From an uncultured Pseudomonadota bacterium (GTDB lineage: Bacteria > Pseudomonadota > Gammaproteobacteria > Steroidobacterales > Steroidobacteraceae), in the NCBI GenBank assembly GCA_903884105.1, contig CAISDJ010000029.1:1-64000 (forward strand): DNA of 64,000 bases. Reading direction: 5' to 3'. Every line of letters starts with the position of its first letter. The stretch's first letter is position 1. Positions 37,757 through 48,026 of the stretch are shown here, one piece after another. Under the pieces are notes generated by a model that saw nothing but the letters and a program-made list of their open reading frames with translations, searched no databases and was not told the origin of the DNA. Both the position numbers and the translations under genes were made by a program.

Positions 37757-38920
37757 ATGAACCAGCCGACCACCTCGCTTGCGGCCTACGCCGCCCAGGA
37801 CGACCGCACCAGGGGGCGCCACTACTTGGAGCCCTCTCCGGGCTATCGTACTGAATTTCAGCGCGATCGCGATCGCATTGTCCATTCCACGGCCTTCCGT
37901 CGCCTCGTGTACAAGACGCAGGTCTTCGTCAATCACGAGGGCGACCTGTACCGGACTCGTCTGACGCACTCCGTCGAGGTCGCGCAAATCGCTCGGACCA
38001 TTGCCCGCGCAATGAATCTCAACGAAACACTGACCGAGGCCATCTGCCTGGCCCATGACCTTGGGCACACCCCATTCGGACATGCGGGGCAGGATGCGCT
38101 CAATGAATGCATGCGGGAATACGGCGGCTTCGAGCACAACCTGCAGTCGCTCCGGGTCGTCGAGGAGCTAGAGGAGCGCTACGCGGAATTTCCCGGGCTT
38201 AACCTGACGTTCGAAGTTCGCGAAGGCATCCTGAAACATTGTTCCCTGAAGAATGCCGCCAAGCTGGGTGAGCTCGGTGAACGCTTCATCAAGCGCCAGC
38301 ATCCTTCCCTCGAGGCCCAGCTTGCCAACGTGGCGGACGAGATTGCCTACAACAACCACGACCTTGACGACGGTCTGCGCGCCGGGCTGCTCACCCTAGA
38401 GGAGCTGGCGGAGGTGACGATCTTCCGTCGGCACTATGACTCCGTCCTCAAGCGTTATCCGGGCCTCTCGGGCAGGCGGCTGATCCACGAGACCGTCCGC
38501 CGGATGATCAATGAAGTCGTCACCGATTTGATCGATACCACTTCGGCAGCCATCGCGGTAGCCGAACCTGCCGACATCGAGGCGGTCCGCAGGTTGCCGG
38601 CGATGCTGGTTGGGTTCGGTTCCACCGTCGCAGCCGAGCACCTCGAACTCAAACAATTCCTGCGCAAGAACCTGTATCGCCATTACCGCGTGCTGCGCAT
38701 GACGACCAAGGCGCACAAAGTCGTCCAGGCGCTGTTTTCCGCGTTCATGGACAAGCCGGAACTCATGCCACCCGAGCACTGGGTGCATGCCCAGAGGCTG
38801 CAGGGAGAAGCAGGCGATGCCGGCCGGGCTCGCGCCGTGGCAGACTACATCGCCGGCATGACCGATCGCTTTGCAATCCTCGAATACGACCGACTCTTTG
38901 ATCCCAGCGAACGCACATGA
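37757..38920 (+). CDS. dgt: dGTP triphosphohydrolase-like protein
   Basis: This HD-domain enzyme hydrolyses dNTPs (classically dGTP) to the nucleoside and triphosphate, influencing dNTP pools. The 387-residue product belongs to the shorter, second type: [51 protein letters not shown] (metal-binding HD) and [17 protein letters not shown] are all present. AAGAG precedes the ATG at 37757; the longer open frame runs into aroB. Its stop overlaps pyrF as ATGA. Confidence 0.93.
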   Translation: MNQPTTSLAAYAAQDDRTRGRHYLEPSPGYRTEFQRDRDRIVHSTAFRRLVYKTQVFVNHEGDLYRTRLTHSVEVAQIARTIARAMNLNETLTEAICLAHDLGHTPFGHAGQDALNECMREYGGFEHNLQSLRVVEELEERYAEFPGLNLTFEVREGILKHCSLKNAAKLGELGERFIKRQHPSLEAQLANVADEIAYNNHDLDDGLRAGLLTLEELAEVTIFRRHYDSVLKRYPGLSGRRLIHETVRRMINEVVTDLIDTTSAAIAVAEPADIEAVRRLPAMLVGFGSTVAAEHLELKQFLRKNLYRHYRVLRMTTKAHKVVQALFSAFMDKPELMPPEHWVHAQRLQGEAGDAGRARAVADYIAGMTDRFAILEYDRLFDPSERT

Positions 38921-39633
38921 CTTCAACCAAGAACATTCCCGTCCGCGACCGTCTCATTTTCGCCATGGATGTGCCGGACACGGACAGCGCGCGGCGACTG
39001 GTTACCGAGCTCGGCGATTCGGTCCAGTTTTACAAGCTCGGACTTGAGCTGTTCATGGCCGGCGGCTACTTCGAGCTGCTCGACTGGATGGTCGGCCAGA
39101 ACAAGAAGGTCTTCGTCGATCTGAAATTCTTCGACGTCCCCGCTACCGTGGCCGCTGCCGTCAAGCGCCTGCGCAACCGCGGCGTTACCTTTGCCACGGT
39201 TCACGGCAATCAGTCGATCATGCAGGCGGCGGCCGAGGTTAAAGGAGACGTCAAGATCCTGGCCGTGACAGTGCTCACCAGCCTTGATCGAGGCGACCTC
39301 GACGATCTCGGCTTCAAGTGCGACGTAGAAGATCTGGTTCTCTCTCGCGCACGTCGTGCCCTCGAAGCCGGTTGCGATGGGGTCATTTCTTCGGGCCTCG
39401 AGGCCGAAAAGCTCAGGCAATACATCGACCAACGGCTACTTGTCATCACTCCCGGAATCCGCCCGGTCGACAATCGCCCGAGCGACGACCAGAAGCGCGT
39501 GGTCAGTGTCGAGCAGGCGTTCAGGAGTGGCGCGGACTACATCGTAGTCGGGCGTCCGATCCGCGATGCGGCCGACCCCAAAGCCGCTGCGGAGGCAATC
39601 CAGGCCACCATCGCCGGCCTCTTCGCAGGCTGA
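38917..39633 (+). CDS. pyrF: Orotidine 5'-phosphate decarboxylase
   Basis: PyrF makes UMP from OMP, the last step of de novo UMP synthesis. The 238-residue TIM-barrel protein carries the catalytic tetrad region VDLKFFDVP (Asp68, Lys70, Asp73), TVHGNQS, TVLTS, and the phosphate-binding TPGIRP and VVGRPI. Length is typical of the PyrF-I group. Translation is coupled to dgt through an ATGA overlap, and hemE follows six bases after its stop. Confidence 0.97.
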   Translation: MTSTKNIPVRDRLIFAMDVPDTDSARRLVTELGDSVQFYKLGLELFMAGGYFELLDWMVGQNKKVFVDLKFFDVPATVAAAVKRLRNRGVTFATVHGNQSIMQAAAEVKGDVKILAVTVLTSLDRGDLDDLGFKCDVEDLVLSRARRALEAGCDGVISSGLEAEKLRQYIDQRLLVITPGIRPVDNRPSDDQKRVVSVEQAFRSGADYIVVGRPIRDAADPKAAAEAIQATIAGLFAG

Positions 39634-39638
39634 GCAAC

Positions 39639-40706
39639 ATGCCGACCGAGCTCAAGAACGATGTCTTTCTGCGTGCACTGCTGCGTCAGCCCGTCGATCG
39701 CACGCCCGTCTGGATGATGCGCCAGGCCGGGCGCTATCTCCCTGAGTACCGTGCAGCCCGCGCGCAGGCTGGCAGCTTCCTCAAGCTGTGCATGACCCCG
39801 GATCTGGCCTGCGAAGTGACGCTGCAACCGCTGCGCCGCTATCCGCTCGATGCGGCAATCCTGTTTTCCGACATCTTGACGATTCCGCATGCGATGGGTC
39901 TCGGCCTCGAATTCGAGACGGGTGAGGGTCCGCGTATCCGCAAGCCCGTGCGCTCAGCCGCGGATGCCAAGGCGCTCGGTGTGCCGGATCCGTCAACGGA
40001 TCTGCGCTACGTTGTCGATGCGGTGAGCCTGATCAGGCGCGAGCTTGGCGGCAAAGTACCGCTGATCGGCTTTGCCGGCAGCCCCTGGACCGTAGCGACT
40101 TATGTTGTCGAGGGCGGCAGCAGCAAGCAGTTCGACATCATCAAGGCGATGATGTATGAAGAGCCGGCCACGCTGCACCACGTGCTTGGCGTGCTGGCGG
40201 AGGCGACCCGCCTGTACCTCAACGCGCAGATTGAAGCCGGTGCTCAGGCCGTCATGATCTTTGATACCTGGGGCGGCATCCTGGCACCGCAGAAGTATCG
40301 TGAGTTCTCACTCGCCTACATGGTTCGCGTCATCGAAGGGCTGAAGCGAGAACACGACGGTCATCGCATTCCGGTCGTGCTGTTCACCAAGGGAGCAGGC
40401 GCGCGTCTTGTCGATCTCGCCGCGACGGACTGCGATGCGTTGGGCGTGGACTGGACGACGGATCTGGCAGAAGCGCGCACCCTGGTCGGTGACGGCAAGG
40501 CGCTGCAGGGAAATCTCGATCCTTCCGTTCTGTATGCATCCCCCGCAACAATCCGCTCGGAAGTCGACAGGGTGCTCGCGAGCTATGGCAACGGTCCCGG
40601 GCACGTCTTCAACCTCGGTCACGGCATCCATCCCGACGTGAACCCGGAGCACGCCGGTGCGATGATCGCGGCAGTGCACGAGCTGAGCCCGGCCTACCAC
40701 CGCTAG
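39639..40706 (+). CDS. hemE: Uroporphyrinogen decarboxylase
   Basis: HemE removes four carboxyl groups from uroporphyrinogen III to give coproporphyrinogen III in haem synthesis. The 355-residue protein starts before [33 protein letters not shown], the invariant family opening with substrate-binding arginines. The catalytic Asp is in [10 protein letters not shown], and GFAGSPWT and FDTWGG are present. The end [15 protein letters not shown] is canonical. It closes the aroKB-dgt-pyrF-hemE run and converges on fadD, whose stop is three bases away. Confidence 0.97.
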   Translation: MPTELKNDVFLRALLRQPVDRTPVWMMRQAGRYLPEYRAARAQAGSFLKLCMTPDLACEVTLQPLRRYPLDAAILFSDILTIPHAMGLGLEFETGEGPRIRKPVRSAADAKALGVPDPSTDLRYVVDAVSLIRRELGGKVPLIGFAGSPWTVATYVVEGGSSKQFDIIKAMMYEEPATLHHVLGVLAEATRLYLNAQIEAGAQAVMIFDTWGGILAPQKYREFSLAYMVRVIEGLKREHDGHRIPVVLFTKGAGARLVDLAATDCDALGVDWTTDLAEARTLVGDGKALQGNLDPSVLYASPATIRSEVDRVLASYGNGPGHVFNLGHGIHPDVNPEHAGAMIAAVHELSPAYHR

Positions 40707-40709
40707 GCG

Positions 40710-42392
40710 TCAGCTGCTGGCGCCGGCCACTTCGTCGCGGAGTGCCCGTCGCATGATCTTGCCGACGTTTGTCTTTGGCAGCTCATCGCGGAAGTACACG
40801 TGCTTCGGGATCTTGTATCCCGTGAGTTCTCCGTGACAAAACGCCACGATGTCCTCTGCCGTGAGGGCAGGGTCCTTGCGGACGATGAACACGGCCACCA
40901 CTTCACCCGACTTCTCGTCAGGCTGTGAAACGGCTGCGACTTCCCGCACGCCCGGGTGCTTGGCGATCACGTCCTCGACTTCATTCGGATACACATTGAA
41001 GCCGGACACGTTGATCATGTCCTTCTTGCGGTCCTGGATGAACACGAATCCCGCATCGTTCATGTAGCCGAGATCGCCCGTCCGGAACCAGCCGCCCGGC
41101 AGCATCACCTTGGCCGTTTCATCAGGTCGGTTCCAGTAACCCGCCATCACCTGCGGACCGCGAACGCAGATTTCTCCGCTTGCATTGAGGCCAAGGTCCT
41201 CACCCGCATCATTCCTGATGGTGACTTCGGTCGAGGGAATCGGCAGGCCGATCGAGCCATTGAACTCATCGAGATCGAATGGATTGATGCACGCGGCGGG
41301 CGACGTTTCCGTGAGACCCCAGGCTTGCGTCAACACATTGCCCGTCACCTGCTTCCACCGCGTGGCAACCGCCTCCTGCACAGCCATGCCACCGCCCAGC
41401 GTGATTTTGAGACTCTTGAAGTCGAGGTCCGCAAAACCCGGCGTAAGCATCAAGGCATTGAACAGCGTATTGACGCCGCTGAAGAACGTAAATCGATGCC
41501 GCCCCAGCTCTGCCACGAAGCCTGTGAAATCGCGGGGGTTGGTGATCAGGACGTTGCAGGCGCCGAGCCGCATGAAGGAGAGGCAATTCGCCGTCAGAGA
41601 AAAGATGTGATACAGCGGCAGCGACGCAATCGCGATGTCACCGCCGCCGATCGAAATCTTCGTCCCGAGCCACGCGCAAGCCTGCAGCAGGTTCGACACC
41701 ATGTTGCGATGAGTGAGTACGGCTCCCTTCGCAACGCCCGTGGTTCCGCCGGTGTACTGCAGGAAAGCCGTGTCCTCATGACCGACCGTGACAGGGGTCA
41801 GTGTCTGGAACTGCCCTTCGTTCAGCACCCGATTGAAGCGAATGGCGCCGGGGATACTCCAGGTGGGCACCTGCTTGCGGACGTAGCGCACGACGAAATT
41901 GGCGACGATCGACTTCGGAAACTCGAGCTGGTCACCGACGCTCGCAACGATGACGGTCTTGATCGACGTCTCGTGCATGACCTCCGCGAGCACATGCGCG
42001 AAGTTCTCCAGGATGACAATGGCCGTTGCACCGGAGTCGTTCAACTGGTGCGCCAGCTCGCGGTGTGTATACAGCGGGTTGGTATTGACGATTGCAAGGC
42101 CCGCCCGCAGTGCGCCGAAGACGGCGATGGGATACTGCAGCAGGTTCGGCATCATCAATGCGATGCGATCGCCCTTTCTGAGCCCTGCTACCTGCTGCAG
42201 CCAGCTTGCGAACTGCAGTGACAGCCGGTCGAGGTCGGCATACGAAATCGTGCGTCCCATGTTGCTGTACGCCGGCAAGCTCGCGAAGCGCTCGCAGCTT
42301 TCGGCAAACATGGAGACGAGCGACGGGTATTCGTCCGGATTGACGTCGGCGGGCACCCCGGCGGGGTAATGTTTCAGCCAGACTCGTTCCAC
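40710..42392 (-). CDS. fadD: Long-chain fatty acid-CoA ligase
   Basis: FadD activates free long-chain fatty acids to acyl-CoA through an acyl-adenylate at the inner face of the membrane, feeding beta-oxidation. The 560-residue product begins VWLKHYPAGVPADV, diagnostic of the FadD branch. It has the P-loop YTGGTTGVAKGAVLTH, the adenylate motif WGLTETSP, FRTGDLGYM, and the C-terminal lysine in PKTNVGKIMRR. The start is a GTG at 42392 with a GGGGGG run upstream. The thioesterase gene tesA lies 79 bases upstream on the same strand. Confidence 0.96.
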   Translation of the reverse strand: MERVWLKHYPAGVPADVNPDEYPSLVSMFAESCERFASLPAYSNMGRTISYADLDRLSLQFASWLQQVAGLRKGDRIALMMPNLLQYPIAVFGALRAGLAIVNTNPLYTHRELAHQLNDSGATAIVILENFAHVLAEVMHETSIKTVIVASVGDQLEFPKSIVANFVVRYVRKQVPTWSIPGAIRFNRVLNEGQFQTLTPVTVGHEDTAFLQYTGGTTGVAKGAVLTHRNMVSNLLQACAWLGTKISIGGGDIAIASLPLYHIFSLTANCLSFMRLGACNVLITNPRDFTGFVAELGRHRFTFFSGVNTLFNALMLTPGFADLDFKSLKITLGGGMAVQEAVATRWKQVTGNVLTQAWGLTETSPAACINPFDLDEFNGSIGLPIPSTEVTIRNDAGEDLGLNASGEICVRGPQVMAGYWNRPDETAKVMLPGGWFRTGDLGYMNDAGFVFIQDRKKDMINVSGFNVYPNEVEDVIAKHPGVREVAAVSQPDEKSGEVVAVFIVRKDPALTAEDIVAFCHGELTGYKIPKHVYFRDELPKTNVGKIMRRALRDEVAGASS

Positions 42393-42471
42393 CTGTCATC
42401 CCCCCCGCAACGCTTCTTATCGTAAAGAGGCTCCATTCAGCCGCTTTGCGCACCGCAATTCACGGCCCCGA

Positions 42472-43173
42472 TCATCGCACAGCCGCACCGCTCCCGGAGA
42501 CGGGTGCACTGCGTTGCACATTGACATTTCTTTTCAGCAGCGGCTCGAGGAAAGGCCATACATTGTCGAGCAGCAAGGGCTGGCCCGCCTCGTTGGGATG
42601 CAGGTCATCGGCCTGCATCAGTTCGTCCTTCAGGGCGATGCCTTCCATGAAAAACGGGACCAGGGAGACCTGATGGCGTTCGGCAAGTTCGCTGAAGGAA
42701 TTGCGGAAGCCGGTGGTGTAGGTAGCCCCGTAGTTGGGCGGCATCTGCATGCCCGCGACCAGCACGTAGGCGCCTCGTCCTTTGGCCAGCTGGATCATGG
42801 CTTCCAGGTTGGCGCGCATTTGCTCCAGTGGCAGCCCGCGGAGGCCATCATTGGAACCGAGCTCCAGGATCGCGATATCCGGTTTGTGGAGGTCGAGCGC
42901 CCGGGGCAACCGGGTGCGGCCGCCGCCAGTGGTTTCGCCGCTGACGCTGGCATTGACCACCCGGTAACCGTACCCTTGCGCTTCAAGTCGCTGGGCCAGC
43001 AGGGCCACCCAGCCCTTGGTCACGTTGATCCCGTAGCCGGCGCTCAAGCTGTCCCCGAACACCAGGATAGTGGGTGCGGCCGGTCTTGCGGGAGCAGGGG
43101 CCGCCGCATGGGCACCCGTGGCCAGCAGCGCAACCAGTACCCAGGCACAGCGTCTGATTTTTGAATCAATCAT
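42472..43173 (-). CDS. tesA: Periplasmic acyl-CoA thioesterase/lysophospholipase (TesA)
   Basis: TesA is a periplasmic SGNH hydrolase that cleaves acyl thioesters and lysophospholipids. The 233-residue product has a signal peptide (about 1-24, ending AHAAA) and an Ala/Pro linker. The nucleophile block is FGDSLSAGYG (Ser42), followed by GGGRTRLP, the ELGSNDGLRG block, and the Asp/His pair in DDLHPNEAGQ. It is divergent from ybbA, as in enteric bacteria. The two nominal start codons overlap in CATG at 43171-43174. Confidence 0.95.
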   Translation of the reverse strand: MIDSKIRRCAWVLVALLATGAHAAAPAPARPAAPTILVFGDSLSAGYGINVTKGWVALLAQRLEAQGYGYRVVNASVSGETTGGGRTRLPRALDLHKPDIAILELGSNDGLRGLPLEQMRANLEAMIQLAKGRGAYVLVAGMQMPPNYGATYTTGFRNSFSELAERHQVSLVPFFMEGIALKDELMQADDLHPNEAGQPLLLDNVWPFLEPLLKRNVNVQRSAPVSGSGAAVR

Positions 43174-43882
43174 GAATGCATCTGCGAACAGGGTTCCCGT
43201 GACAGCCGCAACCGCTCCATCCATCGTCCTCAAGACCGAATCTTTAAGCAAGCAGGTTAGCAGCCCCGACGGAACCTTGACCATTCTCGACGGCGTCAGC
43301 ATCGAGGTGGCGGCCGGGGAAACCGTGGCCATCATCGGCGCCTCCGGTGCCGGGAAGTCCACGCTGCTGGCCCTGCTGGCGGGACTGGACGAGCCCACTT
43401 CGGGGCACACATGGCTCCGCGGTTCGGACCTGACCCGTCTCGATGAGGACGGTCGGGCGGCCGTGCGCGCCAAGCACGTGGGTTTCGTGTTTCAGAGCTT
43501 CCACCTGCTGCCTTCGCTGACGGCCCTCGAAAACGTGATGTTGCCGCTCGAACTGGCCGGGACCGCCAACGCCAAGGCGCTCGCTCTCGAAGTGATCGGC
43601 AGGGTCGGGCTCGGCCCTCGCTCCAGCCACTATCCGCGCCAGCTGTCGGGCGGGGAGCAGCAGCGCGTAGCCATCGCGCGCGCTTTCGTCACCCATCCTG
43701 CAGTGCTGTTTGCCGACGAACCGACCGGCAATCTCGATGCCACCACGGGCGCCAAGATCATCGAGCTGCTGTTCGAGCTCAACCGCGGCAGCCAGACCAC
43801 GCTGGTCCTTGTCACGCACGACCAGGCCATTGCCGAGCGGTGCGGCCGCATCATCCGACTGGATGCAGGTAGGGTGGTATGA
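43172..43882 (+). CDS. ybbA: ABC transporter ATP-binding protein YbbA
   Basis: YbbA is the ATPase of an FtsX-type ABC system that pairs with YbbP and is functionally linked to TesA, probably in extruding or processing hydrophobic compounds at the envelope. Motifs are Walker A GASGAGKST at 56-64, Q-loop VFQSFHLLP, signature LSGGEQQRVAIARAF, and Walker B VLFADEPTGNLD. The ATG at 43172 overlaps the tesA start. An alternative GTG at 43199 has AGGG five bases before it and would relieve the clash. It overlaps ybbP by four bases. Confidence 0.93.
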   Translation: MNASANRVPVTAATAPSIVLKTESLSKQVSSPDGTLTILDGVSIEVAAGETVAIIGASGAGKSTLLALLAGLDEPTSGHTWLRGSDLTRLDEDGRAAVRAKHVGFVFQSFHLLPSLTALENVMLPLELAGTANAKALALEVIGRVGLGPRSSHYPRQLSGGEQQRVAIARAFVTHPAVLFADEPTGNLDATTGAKIIELLFELNRGSQTTLVLVTHDQAIAERCGRIIRLDAGRVV

Positions 43883-46374
43883 CCAAGGCATTGCGCTTTG
43901 CGTTCCTGACGCTGATCCGGGACTGGAAGTCCGGGGAGCTGGCCGTCATGGCGTTTGCGTTACTCGTGGCCGTCACGTCGCTCACCGCGGTCGGCTTCTT
44001 CACGAGCCGCGTGAGCGCCACCGTCAACCAGCAGGCGGGCGAGGTGCTTGCAGCAGACCTGAGGCTGCGGTCGGGCCGTCCCATCGATCCGCGCTATTTC
44101 GAGATCGGCAAGGAGAACGGGCTCCGTACGGCGGAGATCCAGTCGCTGCCCAGCGTGATCTTCCAAGGCCAAGCGAACGCGCTGTCGACGATCCGTGCCG
44201 TATCGGCCGGGTACCCGCTGCGCGGCAAGCTGAAGATTGCCGACGAGCCGTTTGGAGTGGCTCGCGAAACAGACCAGATCCCGGCCCGCGGCGAAGTGTG
44301 GGTGGAGTCGCGCCTGCTCGCGCGCCTCGGAGCGGGCATCGGCACGGCCCTCACCATCGGCGGTTTGCCGCTGAAGGTCACGCAGGTGCTCGACTACCGT
44401 CCCGACCAGGGCTCGCAATTCATCGATCTCGCGCCCTCAGTGATTCTCAACCTCGAGGATCTGCCAGCCACGTCGCTGGTGCAGCCGGGTAGCCGCGTCA
44501 ATTTCGTGATCCTCTTTGCCGGCAACCCGGACAACGTCGCTGCAGCCAAGGCAGCGCTCGAAGCGATCAAGCAACCGGCGGAACGGCTGGTCGACATCAA
44601 CGAAGCCAGTCCGCAGATCCGCTCGGCCATCGATCGGGCCGGCCGCTTCCTGAATCTCGCGTCGCTGGTGAGCGTGTTGCTGGCGGCCGTTGCTGTGGCC
44701 ATGGCGGCGCGGCGCTATGCCACGCGGCACCTCGATTCCGTGGCGCTGCTCAAGAGCATGGGTGCATCGCAGAACCTCGTGCTGCAGATCAGCGTGTTCG
44801 AACTGCTGTTCCTCGCGATCCTCGCGGCCGTCGTAGGCACGGCGCTCGGCTACGTCGCGCAGGAAGGCATCTACTTGTTGTTGAAAGATCTGGTCCGCGG
44901 TGAGTTGCCGCCGCCTTCGTTTGATTCGGCATGGCTCGGCCTGGTCGTATCCATCGCCGTGCTGACAGGGTTTGCGCTGCCACCGCTGTTGCAGCTGCGG
45001 AATACGCCGCCTGCCCGCGTCCTCAGAAAGAATGCCGAACCGCCCGCATTGAAGTACTCGGTGGTCTACGGCCTCGCCGGCGGCTCCATCTTCGCGATGC
45101 TGCTGTGGCTCGCGCGGGATGTGAAGCTGGTGACCTATGTCGTAGGTGGCGCCGTTGCCACCATCGTCGTGTTGTTCGGTGCGGGCTGGCTGCTGGTCAA
45201 GGCGTTGTCTAAGTTCCGCGGTGGCGTGGGCGTGTCGTGGCGTTATGGGCTTGCCAACATCTCGCGCCGCGGGCCCGAGAGCATCGTGCAGATCATGGCG
45301 TTCGGCTTAGGTCTGATGGTGCTGCTGCTGCTCGCCGTCGTCCGCAATGACCTGATGTCCGAGTGGCAGGCCACCTTGAAGGAAGGCGCGCCGAATCACT
45401 TCCTCATCAATATTCGTCCCGACGAGGCGGCCGGCATTGCCACCTTTTTCCAGGGCATCGGTGTCGACAAGCCTGAGCTCGTGCCGATGGTTCGCGCCCG
45501 GCTGACCCACATCAACAGCACGCCGGTACAGGAACTCACCTTCCGCAACCGCGAGCAAGCCGAGGACCGTTTCGACGGGGAATCCAATCTCACGTGGGCC
45601 AAGGACTTGAAGGGCGACAACAAGCTGCTGCAAGGAAAGTGGTGGGAGGAGGGTGATGGCGGCGGCCCTCGCGTCTCTGCTGAGTCTCGAGTCGCGCAGG
45701 AGCTGGAACTGAAGCTGGGCGACACCGTCACCTACGACGTGGCCGGCGAGCCGGTCACTGCCACTGTCAGCAGCATTCGCGAAGTGCAGTGGGATTCCTT
45801 CCAGCCGAACTTCTTCATGGTGTTCTCGCCTGGCACGTTCGACGATTCCGCGGGCAGCTACATCACGAGCGTCCACCTCGATCAACAGCAGAAGCGCTCG
45901 CTGATCGATCTCGTGCGGCAGTACCCGGAAGTCACCGCCATCGACATCGAGGCGATCCTGAATCAGGTGCGCTCCGTCATGGACCGCGCCTCGCTCGCGG
46001 TACAGTACGTCTTCCTGTTCACGGTGCTCGCCGGCGTCGCCGTGCTGCTGGCTGCCATCCAGACCACTCGCGATGAACGCCGCTACGAAAGCGCGATGCT
46101 GCGCACGCTCGGGGCGAGTCGCCGCGTCGTGTTGCTCGGTGTCGCGGCGGAATTCTCTGCGCTCGGATTGCTGTCGGGCATTCTGGCCGCCACCGGCGCC
46201 ACCGTCGCGGGCTACCTGCTTGCGACCCAGGTGCTCGATCTGCAGTATCACTTCCCGTCGGGCGTCTGGCTGTACGGCCTCGCCGGGGGTGTATTGCTCG
46301 TCGGGTTGAGCGGCACGTTGGCAACACGATCGGTGGTCAGCACGCCGCCGGTGACCACGCTGCGGCAGGGCTGA
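43879..46374 (+). CDS. ybbP: FtsX-family ABC transporter permease YbbP
   Basis: YbbP is the large inner-membrane partner of YbbA. The 831-residue protein has an N-terminal helix and a periplasmic MacB-like domain. Two FtsX transmembrane blocks follow: one near 255-350 with VALLKSMGASQNLVLQISVFELLFL, and one at the C-terminus with SAMLRTLGASRRVVLLGVAAEFSALGLLSG. Ten or so membrane helices are expected. It has an ATGA-type overlap with ybbA and is followed by an M20 peptidase gene 81 bases on. Confidence 0.94.
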   Translation: MTKALRFAFLTLIRDWKSGELAVMAFALLVAVTSLTAVGFFTSRVSATVNQQAGEVLAADLRLRSGRPIDPRYFEIGKENGLRTAEIQSLPSVIFQGQANALSTIRAVSAGYPLRGKLKIADEPFGVARETDQIPARGEVWVESRLLARLGAGIGTALTIGGLPLKVTQVLDYRPDQGSQFIDLAPSVILNLEDLPATSLVQPGSRVNFVILFAGNPDNVAAAKAALEAIKQPAERLVDINEASPQIRSAIDRAGRFLNLASLVSVLLAAVAVAMAARRYATRHLDSVALLKSMGASQNLVLQISVFELLFLAILAAVVGTALGYVAQEGIYLLLKDLVRGELPPPSFDSAWLGLVVSIAVLTGFALPPLLQLRNTPPARVLRKNAEPPALKYSVVYGLAGGSIFAMLLWLARDVKLVTYVVGGAVATIVVLFGAGWLLVKALSKFRGGVGVSWRYGLANISRRGPESIVQIMAFGLGLMVLLLLAVVRNDLMSEWQATLKEGAPNHFLINIRPDEAAGIATFFQGIGVDKPELVPMVRARLTHINSTPVQELTFRNREQAEDRFDGESNLTWAKDLKGDNKLLQGKWWEEGDGGGPRVSAESRVAQELELKLGDTVTYDVAGEPVTATVSSIREVQWDSFQPNFFMVFSPGTFDDSAGSYITSVHLDQQQKRSLIDLVRQYPEVTAIDIEAILNQVRSVMDRASLAVQYVFLFTVLAGVAVLLAAIQTTRDERRYESAMLRTLGASRRVVLLGVAAEFSALGLLSGILAATGATVAGYLLATQVLDLQYHFPSGVWLYGLAGGVLLVGLSGTLATRSVVSTPPVTTLRQG

Positions 46375-46455
46375 TTGCAGCGGGCAGTGATTAGCGACTA
46401 GCAAGATGCTGAATGTAATGGAGGCGCGCACACAGCTCGCCATGGAAGCCAAGCA

Positions 46456-47976
46456 ATGATCAAGCATTTACCCCTCGTCCTGGCGGTCGTTCTTGCGCCG
46501 CTGCTCGCAGTCGCGCAAGACAATTCCGCTGCGAAGGCGGCGCGGGAATGGCGTCAGCAGCACGAGCGCGCGATCGTCGACGAGTTCGTCGAGCTTCTCA
46601 AGATCCCGAACATTGCTGCGGACAAGGCCAATATCCAGCGCAATGCGGAGCTGATCGCAGCGATGCTCGAGAAGCGCGCTGTGCCGGCGCGGCTCGTCTC
46701 GGTGCCGGGCGGCAATCCGGTGGTGTTCGGCGAGATCAAGACGCCGGGCGCCACGCGCACGATCGTCCTGTATGCCCACTACGACGGGCAGCCGCTCGAT
46801 CCCAAGGAGTGGGCGATGCCGCCCTTCGAGCCCACGTTGCTCACCCGTTCCCTCAATGACGGCGGTACCGTCATTCCGCTGCCGCCGGCCGGCACACCGT
46901 TCGATCCAGAGTCGCGACTTTATGGAAGGGCCACGGCCGACGACAAGGCGCCGATCATCGCCATCGTCACCGCGCTCGATGCGATCCGCGCGGCGGGGCT
47001 CAAGACGAAGTCCAACATCAAGTTCGCGTTCGAGGGGGAAGAGGAGGCGGGTTCGATCAATCTTGAAAAGACCCTCGCTGCCAACAAGGAACTGTTCTCC
47101 GCCGACGTGTGGCTGATGTGCGATGCGCCGTTGCACCAGACTCGGCGCCAGTCTCTGATCTTCGGTGCGCGCGGACTCACGGCGATCGACATCACGACGT
47201 ACGGTCCCCGCAGCGAAACGCACAGCGGCCATTACGGAAACTGGGCGCCGAATCCTGCCTTTTCGCTGGCGCGGCTGCTGACGTCGATGAAGGACGAATC
47301 CGGCCGCGTACTCGTGAAGGATTTCTACAAAGGCATCGAACCCTTGAGCGCGCTGGAGAAGCAGGCGCTGAAAGACGCACCTGATGTTGACGCGCAGATC
47401 ATGCAGGAGATGCTGCTCGGCTCCACCGAGAACGCGCCGATGAAACTCGTCGAGCTGGTGACGCTGCCTTCGCTCAACATCCGCGGCATGGCAAGCTCGC
47501 GCATCGGCAACCAGGCATCGAACGTGATTCCCGCGACGGCTACGGCGACGCTCGACATCCGCCTCGTCAAAGGGCTCGATCGCGACACCGCCGTCAAGCG
47601 CGTGATCGACCACATCCGCAAACAGGGTTACTTCGTCGTCGACTCCGAGCCGGATGCCGCCGTACGCCTCGGACATGCCAAGGTCGCGAAGGTCGTCGTG
47701 CGTCCGGGTGGATATGGCGCAGCCCGCACGTCGATGGACCTGCCGATTTCGCAGGAACTCATCCGCGTCGTCGAAAGCGCGCGCGGCCCCGTCATCAAGC
47801 TACCCACGATGGGCGGCGGCCTACCCCTTGAAAGCGTCGAACGCCCACTCGGTACTCGTACCGTGATCATTCCCATCGGCAACCATGACAACAACCAGCA
47901 TGGGTACGACGAGAACCTGCGTATCCAGAACCTCTGGGACGGCATCGAGCTGATGGCGGCGCTGCTGACGATGTAA
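46456..47976 (+). CDS. Exported M20 family zinc peptidase
   Basis: This 506-residue protein has a signal peptide (about 1-20, ending LLAVAQ) and a complete M20 fold: VLYAHYDGQP and GRATADDKAP supply the first zinc ligands, FEGEEEAGS the catalytic Glu pair, and NHDNNQHGYDENLR the final His. The dimerisation domain with RGLTAIDIT is intact. It is probably a periplasmic dipeptidase or carboxypeptidase of the M20 dipeptidase group; the substrate is unknown. It starts the accessory half of the window. A second M20 gene at 54057-54720 is a deleted remnant. Confidence 0.92.
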   Translation: MIKHLPLVLAVVLAPLLAVAQDNSAAKAAREWRQQHERAIVDEFVELLKIPNIAADKANIQRNAELIAAMLEKRAVPARLVSVPGGNPVVFGEIKTPGATRTIVLYAHYDGQPLDPKEWAMPPFEPTLLTRSLNDGGTVIPLPPAGTPFDPESRLYGRATADDKAPIIAIVTALDAIRAAGLKTKSNIKFAFEGEEEAGSINLEKTLAANKELFSADVWLMCDAPLHQTRRQSLIFGARGLTAIDITTYGPRSETHSGHYGNWAPNPAFSLARLLTSMKDESGRVLVKDFYKGIEPLSALEKQALKDAPDVDAQIMQEMLLGSTENAPMKLVELVTLPSLNIRGMASSRIGNQASNVIPATATATLDIRLVKGLDRDTAVKRVIDHIRKQGYFVVDSEPDAAVRLGHAKVAKVVVRPGGYGAARTSMDLPISQELIRVVESARGPVIKLPTMGGGLPLESVERPLGTRTVIIPIGNHDNNQHGYDENLRIQNLWDGIELMAALLTM

Positions 47977-48006
47977 GGGGGGCGGTTCGCGAGACCCATA
48001 CCGCTT

Positions 48007-48022
48007 TGACGTCATGACGTCA
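48007..48022. repeat. Two adjacent TGACGTCA palindromes
   Basis: The perfect palindrome TGACGTCA occurs twice head to tail (48007-48014 and 48015-48022), followed by a related ACGTGATCGT. It lies directly before the probable start of the DUF2127 gene. Such arrays can be operators of dimeric regulators, but no regulator is nearby. Confidence 0.6.
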
Positions 48023-48026
48023 CGAC

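Noticed and set aside
48007-48022. Reading the doubled TGACGTCA as a CRISPR or mobile-element end
   Set aside because: There are only two eight-base units with no spacers, no transposase and no target-site duplication.
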